Below, piece by piece: positions 1 to 9,764 of a DNA stretch of 64,000 nucleotides. The translations under genes and the position numbers were made by a program. The stretch spans positions 1,054,001-1,118,000 of the forward strand of contig NZ_OMOI01000001.1 of NCBI RefSeq assembly GCF_900302485.1, read 5' to 3'. Position 1 is the stretch's first letter, and the number at the start of each line of letters is the position of its first letter. The notes under the pieces are model-generated. The model saw only the letters and a list, made by a program, of their open reading frames with translations, was not told the origin of the DNA and did not search any database. The stretch is from Aliiroseovarius pelagivivens (lineage in GTDB: Bacteria; Pseudomonadota; Alphaproteobacteria; Rhodobacterales; Rhodobacteraceae).

Positions 1-564
1 GCATTGGCCACCGATGTCGACGAGGTTCTGGTAATCGGTCATTCGTCCGGCGCACATCTGGGCGTGTCGATCCTGTCGGACCTTCTGGCGCAGGGCAGGG
101 TGCCAAAGGGCGGCCCTCATCTGAATTTCCTGACCCTTGGCCAAGTGGTCCCCATGGTCAGCTTCCTGCCCAATGCTGGGCGTCTACGGCGCGACCTGAA
201 CCGGCTGTGTCAACAAGATCAGATTGCATGGGTGGATGTCACCGCACCGGGGGATGGCTGTGCCTTTGCGCTGTGTGATCCGGTTACGGTGTCCGGTGTC
301 GCACCGGATCAGGGCAAACGCTGGCCTTTGGTGTTCTCGGCCGCCTTCACGCAAACTCTGTCGCCCGAACGCTGGGCCGAGCTGCGCTGGCGGTTCTTTC
401 GGCTACATTTTCAGTATCTCTGCGCCTTTGATCGCCCACGCGATTATGATTATTTCCAGATCACCGCTGGGCCGCAAACCCTGCGGGATCGCTATCGCGA
501 CCGGGCGCCGTCGAAAAGCCGCATTGACGTCAGTGCCTCGAAATACACATCAATGGTGCCATGA
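1..564 (+). CDS. alpha/beta-hydrolase-like protein, C-terminal part (5' end outside window)
   Basis: The open frame enters at the left edge, so the true start lies upstream. The visible part begins with a strand and a GHSSGA nucleophile-elbow motif (G-x-S-x-G type) typical of serine hydrolases. It then has about 170 residues without another motif I recognise; the remaining catalytic Asp and His cannot be assigned with confidence. The stop codon overlaps the start of the P450 gene (ATGA at 561-564), so the two are very likely translated from one mRNA and may act on the same compound. The substrate is unknown. Hydrolase fold is supported only by the elbow motif and its position. Confidence 0.6.
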   Translation, partial: ALATDVDEVLVIGHSSGAHLGVSILSDLLAQGRVPKGGPHLNFLTLGQVVPMVSFLPNAGRLRRDLNRLCQQDQIAWVDVTAPGDGCAFALCDPVTVSGVAPDQGKRWPLVFSAAFTQTLSPERWAELRWRFFRLHFQYLCAFDRPRDYDYFQITAGPQTLRDRYRDRAPSKSRIDVSASKYTSMVP

Positions 565-1934
565 CGGATCCGCTGCCCCCTAAACCGCCTTCGCGCCCTG
601 GTCGGGTGTCGCTCTGGCGCTATGCCAAGCTGTTTCGCAAGGATATCCTGTCGGCCCAGCCGGCACGGCTTTACCATGCGTGGATGGCCGAGTTTCGGAC
701 CCCGTTTTTCCGAAGCTATATGTGCAACGATCCCGAACTGGTCGACCTTGTGCTGAAACAGCGCCCGGATGATTTTCCGAAATCCGATCGAATACGCGAG
801 GGGTTGGCTCCGCTTCTGGGAAACTCGGTTTTTGTTACGAATGGCGACGTCTGGAAGCGCCAACGACGCATTATCGATCCCGCCTTTGAGGGCGGACGCC
901 TGCGCGAGGTGTTCCCGGCCATGTGGGACGCGGCCAATGCCGCTGTGGCACGGTTCGACGCCCATGCGACCGGTCAGCCAGTCGAGATTGAAGGCCACAC
1001 CAGCCACGCCGCCGCCGATGTGATCTTTCGCACGCTGTTCTCGATCCCGATAGAGCACGAAGTGGCGGGGCGGGTTTTTGACGAGTTCAAGAACCACCAG
1101 CGCACCCAGCCCGTGTTGAACCTTGGGGCGTTTCTGCCCCTGCCCAAATGGTTCCCGCGGTTTCATAAGCGCGATACCAAGCGCACCGCCAAGGTCATTC
1201 GCGGATTGATCCAGCAGCTGACACAAGACCGGATGCACGCCATTCAGGCGGGGACTGCTCCGGATGATCTGGCCACCAAGATCATGACGACGCCCGACCC
1301 GGAAACCGGCGCGTGTTTTGACACGGAGGAGATGGTCGATCAGGTCGCCATTTTCTTCTTGGCCGGGCACGAAACCAGCGCTTCGGCCTTGGCATGGGCG
1401 CTGTATCTTCTGGCGCTCTATCCAGATTGGCAGGACCGAGTGGCCAGCGAGGCACAGGATCAGATTGACCCCAAGAAAGCCTACTTCTCGGTCATGTCCA
1501 AGTTGCGCCTGTCGCGCGATGTATTTCGCGAAACGATGCGTTTGTACCCTCCGGTTCCGATGATGGTGCGTGAAACAACTTGTCCCGAGGAGTTCCGCGC
1601 CCGTAAGGTGCCCGTTGGCAGTCAGATCGTGCTTAGCCCTTGGCATCTGCATCGACATGAACGTCTGTGGGAACGACCGGATGAGTTTGATCCAGAGCGG
1701 TTCCAGACCCCCAATGGGAAGGAATGCCTGCGCGACGCCTATATTCCGTTTTCCGCGGGGCAACGCGTGTGTCCGGGGTCGGGATTTGCGATGATCGAAG
1801 GGCCGTTGATCCTGTCCATGCTGGTGCGTTCTTATCGGTTTGAACTGGTGGAAACCCGGCCAGCCATGCCAGTTGCGCACCTGACAGTGCGCGGTGAAGA
1901 CGGGATCTGGTTGTCGATCACACCTCGTAGCTAG
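561..1934 (+). CDS. cytochrome P450
   Basis: A full-length bacterial P450 of 457 residues, a heme-thiolate monooxygenase needing a separate ferredoxin and reductase, which are not encoded next to it. Seen directly: the I-helix oxygen-activation motif AGHETS near residue 268, the ExxR motif of the K-helix (ETMR, Glu324 to Arg327), and the heme-binding loop FSAGQRVCPG with the axial Cys at 404. No signal peptide or membrane anchor is evident, so it is probably cytosolic. The start overlaps the upstream hydrolase stop. The substrate cannot be read from the sequence; the pairing with a hydrolase suggests oxidation and cleavage of one hydrophobic or esterified compound. Confidence 0.95.
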   Translation: MTDPLPPKPPSRPGRVSLWRYAKLFRKDILSAQPARLYHAWMAEFRTPFFRSYMCNDPELVDLVLKQRPDDFPKSDRIREGLAPLLGNSVFVTNGDVWKRQRRIIDPAFEGGRLREVFPAMWDAANAAVARFDAHATGQPVEIEGHTSHAAADVIFRTLFSIPIEHEVAGRVFDEFKNHQRTQPVLNLGAFLPLPKWFPRFHKRDTKRTAKVIRGLIQQLTQDRMHAIQAGTAPDDLATKIMTTPDPETGACFDTEEMVDQVAIFFLAGHETSASALAWALYLLALYPDWQDRVASEAQDQIDPKKAYFSVMSKLRLSRDVFRETMRLYPPVPMMVRETTCPEEFRARKVPVGSQIVLSPWHLHRHERLWERPDEFDPERFQTPNGKECLRDAYIPFSAGQRVCPGSGFAMIEGPLILSMLVRSYRFELVETRPAMPVAHLTVRGEDGIWLSITPRS

Positions 1935-1965
1935 CTACAATAAATCATTTAAAACAACTAGATAA

Positions 1966-2316
1966 ATGGTTCGGTCCGGTCGGGTGACAGACGCGGCGCT
2001 TTTCCCCGTTTACCGAAGCGTCAAGCAAGCCAATATGCTTTCCAACAGGGGATACGCATTGGGGAAAGCAATGAAGGCCGCGAACACAAAAACATCGCTA
2101 CAGAAAGGGTTCACCTATCGCATGGTGCTTCCGGCATGGCGACTTTTTGGCGTACGTGTCGAAGAGGACGAGGGTAAGGACAAGGTCTCGCGAGAAGAGA
2201 TTGAAGGCATCTTCGATGACGTGCTCCGCAAGGATCAAGATGCCGATGCTTTAACGCCTGAAGAACTCCGCGAGAAAGGCAGAACCGAACGCATCCGAGC
2301 AGCCTTGTGGGATTGA
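1966..2316 (+). CDS. hypothetical protein, 116 aa
   Basis: I do not recognise this family. The product is basic in its first half and strongly charged in its second half, with an acidic helix-rich tail (many Glu, Asp, Lys and Arg), no signal peptide and no cysteines. It follows an AT-rich 30-base spacer after the P450 gene (1935-1965) that could hold a promoter. No convincing Shine-Dalgarno sequence precedes the ATG at 1966, so a later in-frame start such as the ATG at 2035 is possible. Codon use resembles its neighbours, which favours a real gene. Confidence 0.55.
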   Translation: MVRSGRVTDAALFPVYRSVKQANMLSNRGYALGKAMKAANTKTSLQKGFTYRMVLPAWRLFGVRVEEDEGKDKVSREEIEGIFDDVLRKDQDADALTPEELREKGRTERIRAALWD

Positions 2317-2327
2317 TCCTTCAGGGA

Positions 2328-2552
2328 TCAGTCTTCGGCCTGACGCTGGATATACTCAAGTACAAAGACCCGAATGGCTGACGCTAACCCACGATCAACC
2401 CCGCGGGCGTTGTCGATCTCGGCAGCCAAAGCGTTCAGGGGCAACCCCCGCGCTTTCGCAATATCCTGAAAAGCTTTCCAGAACTCGGGTTCCAAGGACA
2501 CGGATGTCCGGTGACCATGAAGGGTAAGCGAATGTTTTTCAGGTCGGCTCAT
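2328..2552 (-). CDS. ribbon-helix-helix domain protein
   Basis: A 74-residue protein with the layout of a small ribbon-helix-helix DNA-binding protein: a basic strand (SLTLHGHRTSVSLEPEFW) followed by two helices rich in Ala and Leu. It matches what I know of the RHH_4-type proteins found after fumC in Rhodobacteraceae. Its start overlaps the DUF4169 stop (ATGA), so it is the last gene of the fumC-DUF4169-RHH operon. The target is unknown; autoregulation of the operon is a reasonable guess only. Confidence 0.8.
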   Translation of the reverse strand: MSRPEKHSLTLHGHRTSVSLEPEFWKAFQDIAKARGLPLNALAAEIDNARGVDRGLASAIRVFVLEYIQRQAED

Positions 2553-2730
2553 GTGTCACGATCCTGCTTGTGGCCGTCAAACAGCCGCGTGATCCGCGCC
2601 GTTTCCGCCTTGTCCGCGTCTTTTTGGACCTTGGTTTGGCCAAATTTCATCGCGTTTTGATCTGCGCGGGCCTTTTTATCGGCCCGCGCTTTGTCTTTTC
2701 GATACCGGTTCAGGTTGACCGGCTTTTCCA

Positions 2731-2731
<1 letters not shown>
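2549..2731 (-). CDS. DUF4169 family protein
   Basis: A 60-residue, very basic and charged protein. It begins with NLNRYRKDKARADKKARAD and ends in a short helix with LFDGHKQD, the pattern of DUF4169, a small family of unknown function found in Rhodobacterales. It overlaps fumC by one base (TGATG) and the RHH gene by four, so expression is tied to fumarase. The long Lys/Arg/Ala helix suggests binding to nucleic acid or an acidic partner; that is inference. Confidence 0.8.
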
Positions 2732-4125
<1,394 letters not shown>

Positions 4126-4280
4126 GTCTTTGCGCCTTTGTCAAAAATACCGCGTTCTTCATAGCGGAATGGGCGCAAAGTTCAATCCTGTATACCGTGG
4201 GATACCGCTAACGATGGCGCTATAGCCGGTGTTTTGAGGTGTCTGTGGCGCTGAGCGCGGAAAGCATCGCACAACGAGGG

Positions 4281-4811
4281 CTATTTGCGGAAACTATCCA
4301 AGCTGACGATCTCGGCGTCGTGATGCTCTTCTTCCACATCCTCGGCAAAGCCAGCTTCGGCATCGTCATGTTCCGGGTCGGATACGGGCTGGTCTTCCTC
4401 GGACAGAAGATCTTCGTCCCCGGCCAAATGCAAATCGGGATGATGTTCATCCTGAAGTTCGAACCTAAGGCCGAACTCGACGGAGGGGTCTACAAAGGTG
4501 CGAATTGCATCATAAGGCACATAAAGCCGCTCTGGTACGTCTCCGAAATTCAGTGTCACCGTGAAACCATCAGGGCGCACATCAAGGTCTTCGAACCAGT
4601 GTTGCAGTACGATGGTCATGTCGTCCGGGAAGCGATCATGCATCCAATCCGCAATCTCGACATCTTCGTGATGCGTGTCGAAATTGATGAAAAAGTGATG
4701 CTGCCCCGGCAAGCCGTCACGCGCTACATCATCCAGAACTTTGCGGATCAAACTGCGCATGGCGTCATGCATCAGATTACCATAGTCGATCTGGTCGGAC
4801 ATGTCGGACAT
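4281..4811 (-). CDS. sspB: SspB-type ClpXP adaptor
   Basis: Stringent-starvation protein B family; in alphaproteobacteria it binds ssrA-tagged proteins and hands them to ClpXP. The protein has 176 residues: a folded N-terminal domain (DYGNLMHDAMRSLIRKVL, then HHFFINFDT and RLYVPYDAI), a long acidic linker rich in Asp, Glu and His, and the short C-terminal tail DAEIVSLDSFRK, the usual ClpX-docking position. I place the start at the ATG at 4811 because AGGAGG sits nine bases before it; longer in-frame readings lack this. The ssrA gene itself lies about 2.5 kb away in this window. Confidence 0.88.
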   Translation of the reverse strand: MSDMSDQIDYGNLMHDAMRSLIRKVLDDVARDGLPGQHHFFINFDTHHEDVEIADWMHDRFPDDMTIVLQHWFEDLDVRPDGFTVTLNFGDVPERLYVPYDAIRTFVDPSVEFGLRFELQDEHHPDLHLAGDEDLLSEEDQPVSDPEHDDAEAGFAEDVEEEHHDAEIVSLDSFRK

Positions 4812-4879
4812 GGGGCGGGACCTCCTGCGCTTTGGATCAGAATAGGGGCAGGGGGCGGGGAAGGGAAGACAGGAAGTGA

Positions 4880-6130
4880 TTAGGTGAACACAAGACTGCA
4901 GCCAAGCCCGGCCAGGGCCATGCAGATCAGGGTAAGTGGCAGCGACAGGCGGGCCAGCAACACGGCCGAAAGCGCACACAGGCCCACTGCCGTCAGATCA
5001 ACCGAGGCAAAGTCAGGGCGTGCACCGGGCAGACCTTCCCAGATTGGACGGGTCTGGGCGAAGAACACGGTCATGGCGAACCAGAGCATCAGATTGGCGA
5101 TGACGCCAACGATGGCAGCGGTGATGGCGCGCAAGGCGGCATCCAGTCGGGGTTGGCTGGTCAGCCATTCCACATGGGGGGCGGCGGTAAAGATCCACAG
5201 AAAGCAGGGCACGAAGGTGGCCCAGAGGGTCATAAGCCCGGCCGCGAAGGCAAGTCCCGCGCCCGCCAGATTGTAACCTGCCATGAAGCCCACAAACTGG
5301 GTGACAAGAATCAGGGGGCCGGGGGTTGTTTCGGCCAGCCCCAGACCATCGACCATCTGCCCTGCGCTGATCCAGCCCTCGGTCTCGACCGCGGCTTGCG
5401 CCATGTACGCTAGCACCGCATAGGCGCCGCCAAAGCTGACCACAGCAAGTTTCGAGAAGAAAAGCCCCACATCCACGAGGAAATCCGCCCCCAGCAGAAA
5501 GGCGAGAGCGATTGGGGCAGCCCAAAGCGCGCCCCAGATGGCAACAGTTGAGAGGGTGGCGGTTGAACGTGCTGGAACAGCTGCAGTCACTGTGGTTTCA
5601 GACGCAGCCCGAAGCGCGCCGAACAAGGCTGCAGCGACAATCACCAGAGGGAAAGGCAGACCGAATAGGTATAACGCCACGAAAGCCATTAGGGCGATGA
5701 TCCAATGCAGCGAGCGTTTCAGGGTTTTTCGCCCCAAACGCCACAAGGCTTGTAGAACCACGACGACCACAGTCGCCTTAATCCCAAGAAACAGCGCCTC
5801 GACCGCCGGGACATTGCCCCAATTCGCATAGGCCAGAACCAGCGCGAACATCACAGCGGCGCCGGGGAGGACGAACAGAAGACCCGCGATCAATCCGCCC
5901 AAGGTGCCCCTCAGACGCCAGCCTGCATAGGTGCACAGCTGCATCGCCTCTGGCCCCGGCAGAAGCATGCAGAAGGACAGGGCGCGCAGGAATTGATCTT
6001 CGGTCAGCCAAGGCCGATCCTCGACCAGTTCCTTGTGCATCACGGCAATCTGCGCAGCTGGTCCGCCAAAGGACATCAGGCCAATGCGGGTGAATACGCG
6101 GATCAGCTCCGCCAAACTGGGAAGTTTCAT
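4880..6130 (-). CDS. chrA: chromate transporter ChrA
   Basis: An inner-membrane protein of 416 residues that exports chromate. It is the long form made of two homologous halves: the first half carries the family signature FGGPAAQIAVMH near residue 21, and the second half repeats it as FGGAYAVLAYM. About ten hydrophobic segments are visible. It overlaps the upstream rhodanese-ChrB gene by four bases (ATGA), forming a two-gene chromate module. Confidence 0.93.
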   Translation of the reverse strand: MKLPSLAELIRVFTRIGLMSFGGPAAQIAVMHKELVEDRPWLTEDQFLRALSFCMLLPGPEAMQLCTYAGWRLRGTLGGLIAGLLFVLPGAAVMFALVLAYANWGNVPAVEALFLGIKATVVVVVLQALWRLGRKTLKRSLHWIIALMAFVALYLFGLPFPLVIVAAALFGALRAASETTVTAAVPARSTATLSTVAIWGALWAAPIALAFLLGADFLVDVGLFFSKLAVVSFGGAYAVLAYMAQAAVETEGWISAGQMVDGLGLAETTPGPLILVTQFVGFMAGYNLAGAGLAFAAGLMTLWATFVPCFLWIFTAAPHVEWLTSQPRLDAALRAITAAIVGVIANLMLWFAMTVFFAQTRPIWEGLPGARPDFASVDLTAVGLCALSAVLLARLSLPLTLICMALAGLGCSLVFT

Positions 6131-6942
6131 TTCGCGCCCCTGTTGTCTGGCCAGTCATGGGTCTCGTCTGCGCCATCACGGGCCCAACGGTAAAGCGCAT
6201 CATACAAGGGCATCGCCGCGTCCAGTTGCTCGGTATCGTTTTTGTACTGACGAGATAGCCCGACCGACAGCGCCAGCAGCCCTGCGGCTTCGGGTACGTC
6301 GGCCAACGTGTTGGTATCCGCCGCACGCACGACATTTGCCAGACGAGACAAGGCCGGGGTGGCCAGCGCGAATTCTTCGACCATCGTGTCAAAGCTGCAC
6401 TTTACGCCGCGATGGGACCAAAACGTGTCCTCGATATCGAATGGGGTTGCGTCATAACGTGCAGCCACATCAAGCACTTGCGCAGGCGGCACAAACAGGA
6501 ACCGCGCGGACGGGTCGACAAACCGGCGGATCAGCCACGGGCAGGCGATCCGGTCGATCTTGGGGCGATGACGGGTGACCCAAAGCGTTGCCCCGTTCTG
6601 TTTAGGCGGGATCGAGGCGGCAGGTACACGTGGCAGTTTGGCATCTCGCCAAGAGTAATTGCCTCCCGCCAGAACCTCGGCGTTCAGCCCTGCGTCACGC
6701 AGCATTGCCGCAGCACCATGGCTAAGCTTGCCACCTTTCTGGCAGATCGTGACGACCGTGCGCCCAGTCAGGCCGGGCAGAAGGGCTATTATGTCGGTAT
6801 GCTTGTGGCGGACAGCGCCGGGCACCAGAAACGGGTCGGCGTCAAAGTCTTCGTCAACCGAGACATCGATCAGAACCGGCGCGTCAGGTGTGCCGATCAG
6901 GCGCATCAGCTGGTTGGCTGAAATTTCGGAAAATGCAGGCAT
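6127..6942 (-). CDS. rhodanese-ChrB fusion, chromate resistance protein
   Basis: A 271-residue two-domain protein. Residues about 8-105 form a rhodanese-like domain with a candidate active-site Cys in TICQKGGKLS; residues about 115-270 match the ChrB C-terminal domain (WVTRHRPKIDRIACPWLIRRF, FWSHRGVKCSFDTM). ChrB-type proteins act as chromate-responsive regulators or accessory factors for ChrA, and the ATGA overlap with chrA supports a joint role. The start at 6942 is chosen because GAAGGA precedes this ATG at good spacing; the longer reading begins with a TTG that overlaps this ribosome site. The N-terminal fusion replaces the usual ChrB N-terminal half. Confidence 0.85.
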   Translation of the reverse strand: MPAFSEISANQLMRLIGTPDAPVLIDVSVDEDFDADPFLVPGAVRHKHTDIIALLPGLTGRTVVTICQKGGKLSHGAAAMLRDAGLNAEVLAGGNYSWRDAKLPRVPAASIPPKQNGATLWVTRHRPKIDRIACPWLIRRFVDPSARFLFVPPAQVLDVAARYDATPFDIEDTFWSHRGVKCSFDTMVEEFALATPALSRLANVVRAADTNTLADVPEAAGLLALSVGLSRQYKNDTEQLDAAMPLYDALYRWARDGADETHDWPDNRGAK

Positions 6943-7084
6943 GGCTTGGCATCCTTCAAACAAGTTTGGTGATGGATGCGAACCTTGAGCCTTGGCCTCA
7001 CGGGGTGGTCACGCGAACCCCATAGACAGTTTGTGCCAGACCCAAGGGGCAGGGGTCAAGGTCTTGAAGCGCCGAAGAAATGGA

Positions 7085-7397
7085 AGTGCAGGCTTCTGTT
7101 GCCAGGTGCCTGCGAACCCCGCCAAACGCTGCTAAGCGTAAGGACTTAGTTTCGGCGACCCGAACTGCTTACGCAGCCAGAGCCATTGCCGGAGCTTTGT
7201 TGTCATTTGCAACTAGCTTAAATGAACCGATAACGGTGGTATCTCACCGAAACAAAGCTAACCCCTTTAGACGTCCGTCGATCCTATTTCGCCCCCAAGG
7301 TCCCCAAATGAAGGATGTTGGTGGAGGCGCCGGGTACCGCCCCCGGGTCCGATCCGCTTATTACGAGCGCGTTTATGTTCATAGTCCCCGAGGGGAC
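7085..7397 (-). ncRNA. ssrA: transfer-messenger RNA, permuted two-piece form
   Basis: tmRNA rescues stalled ribosomes and adds a degradation tag. On the minus strand the acceptor piece comes first (about 7397 to 7319, ending CGCCTCC-A-CCA) and the coding piece follows, starting with GGGGGCG at 7296-7290. These seven bases pair with CGCCTCC to form the acceptor stem, with one G-U pair. The 22-base spacer 7297-7318 is the excised linker. A T-arm-like hairpin (CCGGG, seven-base loop, CCCGG) lies just before the acceptor 3' end, and GGATCGACGG follows the coding 5' end. The tag frame is 7210-7169: resume codon GCA, peptide ANDNKAPAMALAA, stop TAA. The end near 7085 is set by a GCAGGC/GCCTGC hairpin and is approximate. 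Confidence 0.9.
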
Positions 7398-7403
7398 ATT
7401 GGT

Positions 7404-7432
7404 TATATAGGTTGCGGTATCCGCAGTTGCAA
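7404..7432 (-). promoter_or_regulatory. sigma-70-type promoter of ssrA
   Basis: On the minus strand, TTGCAA (7432-7427) and TATATA (7409-7404) are separated by exactly 17 bases. This places transcription start near 7397, just before the acceptor piece of the tmRNA. Spacing and both hexamers agree well with a housekeeping promoter. Confidence 0.7.
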
Positions 7433-7474
7433 ATGGTTGCTGACGAATTTCTGGTGCGAAGTTTGATAGTTGGC

Positions 7475-8089
7475 TCAGGAAGATCGCTGTGCTTCAACGC
7501 GGTCCTGGAAAGATTTCTTCGCGTTGCGATTTGGGTAGTCCTGCTGCGGGATCTCGACCTCGAGGTGCCGGCAAAGTGGTGCCCAGCCGTCGCCGAGACC
7601 GTGAACCAACAGCCGATGTTCCGGCACTGTATCTTTCACGTCCTGGATGTGGGCTTCGTAGATTGAGATCGCATGGTCCCGCGTCACTGGTCGCCCACCA
7701 AATACTGTATCGCCCACAAGTTTTTGCGAGAAAAACTTGTCTGGATCATCTGGGGAATTGGTAAACGAGAGTATGGTCTTTTCAAAGCTGCGCCACCATG
7801 CGTCTGAGGGGCGCTGTGTCAGGATCACTTTGGCATCTGGATAGTGATCAATCAGGTCACGCCAGTAATGTGCCGAGGGCCAGTCGACGCAGGCATGATA
7901 CCCCTCGAATAGTTGGTCCCAATCTGGCAAGCCGCCTTCCACCAGGGTGCGCCAAATCTCTGTCTGATGAGGGTTGTCATTCAGCTCGAACATGTGATGC
8001 GTTGGGCCGAAACCCAGAATGTTCAGGGCTTCGCGCATGGAATCTGTACCTGTACGGCCAAAGCCTGTTCCGATGACTTTTAAAGACAT
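7475..8089 (-). CDS. sulfotransferase family protein
   Basis: A 204-residue P-loop protein. It opens with KVIGTGFGRTGTDSMREALN, the 5'-phosphosulfate-binding loop of sulfotransferases in its G-x-G-R-T-G-T form, and continues with WPSAHYWRDL and KVILTQRPSDAWW, matching the second PAPS-binding strand. It resembles the Sulfotransfer_4 family found in marine bacteria. It should transfer sulfate from PAPS to an unknown acceptor in the cytosol. The start at 8089 is preceded by GAGGGA at short spacing; a TTG further upstream is the alternative. The gene is a single unit between ssrA and the GntR regulator. Confidence 0.85.
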   Translation of the reverse strand: MSLKVIGTGFGRTGTDSMREALNILGFGPTHHMFELNDNPHQTEIWRTLVEGGLPDWDQLFEGYHACVDWPSAHYWRDLIDHYPDAKVILTQRPSDAWWRSFEKTILSFTNSPDDPDKFFSQKLVGDTVFGGRPVTRDHAISIYEAHIQDVKDTVPEHRLLVHGLGDGWAPLCRHLEVEIPQQDYPNRNAKKSFQDRVEAQRSS

Positions 8090-8160
8090 GGTCCCTCGCA
8101 ATGCGCATTGTGTAATGCCTTAAGCATAGCACAATTATGCCCTTTGCGCAGACGGTGTGG

Positions 8161-8883
8161 TCAGCGGTGGGCGGCGAAGGCGCTTTTAGCGAGCTTTAGG
8201 GTCTCTGTTTCAAGGTCGATCAGGCGCGCATTGGTAACATCAGCGTCCTGCGCTTCAAGCGCATCGGCAATTTGACTGTGCAGTGCGATGATCCGGTCCC
8301 GATCTCTCTGTGAGTAGGTGATCATGTTCATCAGGGGCTGCATCGCTTCGACGGCCCCTGCCAGTTGATAGGACAGCACGGGGTTGCCCGCGCCATCCAC
8401 AAGCGCCCGGTGAAAGGCCACGTCTGAGGCGCAGAAGGCCTCGTCCGTCAGGCCGGGCTGCGACTGGCGGTGGATTTCGGCACGCATGGTCGCCAATTGG
8501 TCGGGCGTACGGCGCTGGGCAGACAGAGGCGCACAAGAGCGTTCCAGCACATATCGCGCCTCGCACGCGGTCTCAAAGTCCACCCGGTTCATGGACAGAA
8601 GCAGGGTCGAGGTCGTGATCTGCTGATCATAAGCCTCTTCAAAAGACATGCGATTGACGAAGGCCCCGCCTGACGCCCCGCGCTGTGTGCGGATCAGGTT
8701 TTGGGCGGCCAGACGTTTCAGCGCTTCACGAACGGTGGATCGACCCACATCGAACTTTTCGCACAGTTCCGCCTCGGAAGGCAGGCGTTGATCAACGATC
8801 AGGCTGCCCCCAATGATGGCGTCGCGAATAGCCTCGGCGATCTGCGCTGACAGGTCTCTGTTCTCGTCCAAATCCGTTTTCAC
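8161..8883 (-). CDS. GntR family regulator, FCD (FadR-like) subgroup
   Basis: A 240-residue one-component regulator. Residues about 10-75 form the winged helix-turn-helix (RLPSEAELCEKFDVGRSTV, then REALKRLAAQNLIRT); the rest is an all-helical FCD ligand domain with the expected metal-binding residues (AFHRALVDGAGN, then two later His positions). FCD regulators usually sense organic acids. The likely start is GTG at 8883. The gene is divergent from the DUF2182-DUF1326-dmdA-acuI operon, and two matching inverted repeats lie in the shared gap, so it probably controls DMSP catabolism as well as itself. This is inferred from position. Confidence 0.9.
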   Translation of the reverse strand: MKTDLDENRDLSAQIAEAIRDAIIGGSLIVDQRLPSEAELCEKFDVGRSTVREALKRLAAQNLIRTQRGASGGAFVNRMSFEEAYDQQITTSTLLLSMNRVDFETACEARYVLERSCAPLSAQRRTPDQLATMRAEIHRQSQPGLTDEAFCASDVAFHRALVDGAGNPVLSYQLAGAVEAMQPLMNMITYSQRDRDRIIALHSQIADALEAQDADVTNARLIDLETETLKLAKSAFAAHR

Positions 8884-8909
8884 GCCGCGTTACTTCCTCT
8901 ATTTGTCGC

Positions 8910-8954
8910 AATTGTCTGACAATTCAATTGCTCCATCGGCAATTGTCAGACATT
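8910..8954. promoter_or_regulatory. paired inverted repeats, probable GntR/FCD operators
   Basis: Two near-identical sites occupy the gap between the regulator and DUF2182. Site 1 (8910-8924) reads AATTGTCTGACAATT, with perfect arms TTGTC and GACAA around one base. Site 2 (8941-8954) reads AATTGTCAGACATT. Their centres are 31 bases apart, close to three helical turns, so two dimers would sit on one DNA face. The TTGTCnGACAA form is typical of FCD-type GntR operators. Confidence 0.75.
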
Positions 8955-8983
8955 ATCATTCCGACTCGCAAGATGGGGGAAGC

Positions 8984-9763
8984 ATGTCCGTTTCGTCAAG
9001 GATAAGAACCATGGGCGCGCCGCATTGGCTGGCGCTGTTTGGGCTGATCCTTGTGGGTTGGGTGCTTCTCTACGCCATGGCGCTGCCGCCGGAGGCGTTG
9101 GAACTGTCGCGCATCTATGGCGCTGACTTCTGGCGCTCGCTCTGTGTTGTGGAGCCTGACAAGGCTGGGTTCTTGGGGCTGTTCGCCATGTGGGCCGTGA
9201 TGTCTGCTGCGATGATGGCTCCAACGGCGCTACCGACCTTCGCAGCTTATGACGATTTGATCGCTTCGGGCGCGGGCTCGCGCCAAGGTTTTGCGGAACT
9301 GATCGCGGGATATCTGGCGATTTGGCTTGGCTTTGCGGCCGTCGCCGCTGCCGGGCAGCTTGTGCTATTCCGCGCGGGGCTTCTGTCGCCACTTGGGCAG
9401 AGTGTCTCGCCGTGGCTGACAGGCGGGTTGCTGATCGGGGCAGGGGCGTATCAATTCTCGTCTCTGAAGGACAGCTGCCTCAGCCAATGCCGTCAACCGA
9501 TGACCTTCTTCATGCAATATTGGCGCGAGACACGTTGGAACGCGGTCGCGCTGGGCTTGCGCCTTGGCGCGATTTGCCTTGGTTGTTGCTGGGCGCTGAT
9601 GCTTTTGGGCTTCGTGGGTGGGGTTATGAACCTCGCCTTTATGGGGCTCGCCACACTTATCATGATTTTTGAAAAACTGCCCGATCTGGGCCGCTATCTA
9701 ACCCGCCCCTTGGGCTGGGCGCTGATCGCGGGCGGGATCGTGGCACTTGTCCAGGGAGGATAA
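8984..9763 (+). CDS. DUF2182 integral membrane protein
   Basis: A 259-residue inner-membrane protein with about seven hydrophobic segments. It matches DUF2182, described as a predicted metal-binding membrane family: conserved features are MWAVMSAAMMAPTALP, YQFSSLKDSCLSQCRQP and LGAICLGCCWALM, rich in Met and Cys. The start at 8984 is preceded by GGGGGA; earlier in-frame starts run into the operator region and the regulator gene. It is followed one base later by DUF1326, and these two families commonly occur together. The function is unknown; metal handling is a family-based guess. Confidence 0.87.
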   Translation: MSVSSRIRTMGAPHWLALFGLILVGWVLLYAMALPPEALELSRIYGADFWRSLCVVEPDKAGFLGLFAMWAVMSAAMMAPTALPTFAAYDDLIASGAGSRQGFAELIAGYLAIWLGFAAVAAAGQLVLFRAGLLSPLGQSVSPWLTGGLLIGAGAYQFSSLKDSCLSQCRQPMTFFMQYWRETRWNAVALGLRLGAICLGCCWALMLLGFVGGVMNLAFMGLATLIMIFEKLPDLGRYLTRPLGWALIAGGIVALVQGG

Positions 9764-9764
9764 C

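Noticed and set aside
7080..7466. Plus-strand frame of 128 codons
   Set aside because: It is the complement of the tmRNA gene; no ribosome site and no protein family pattern.
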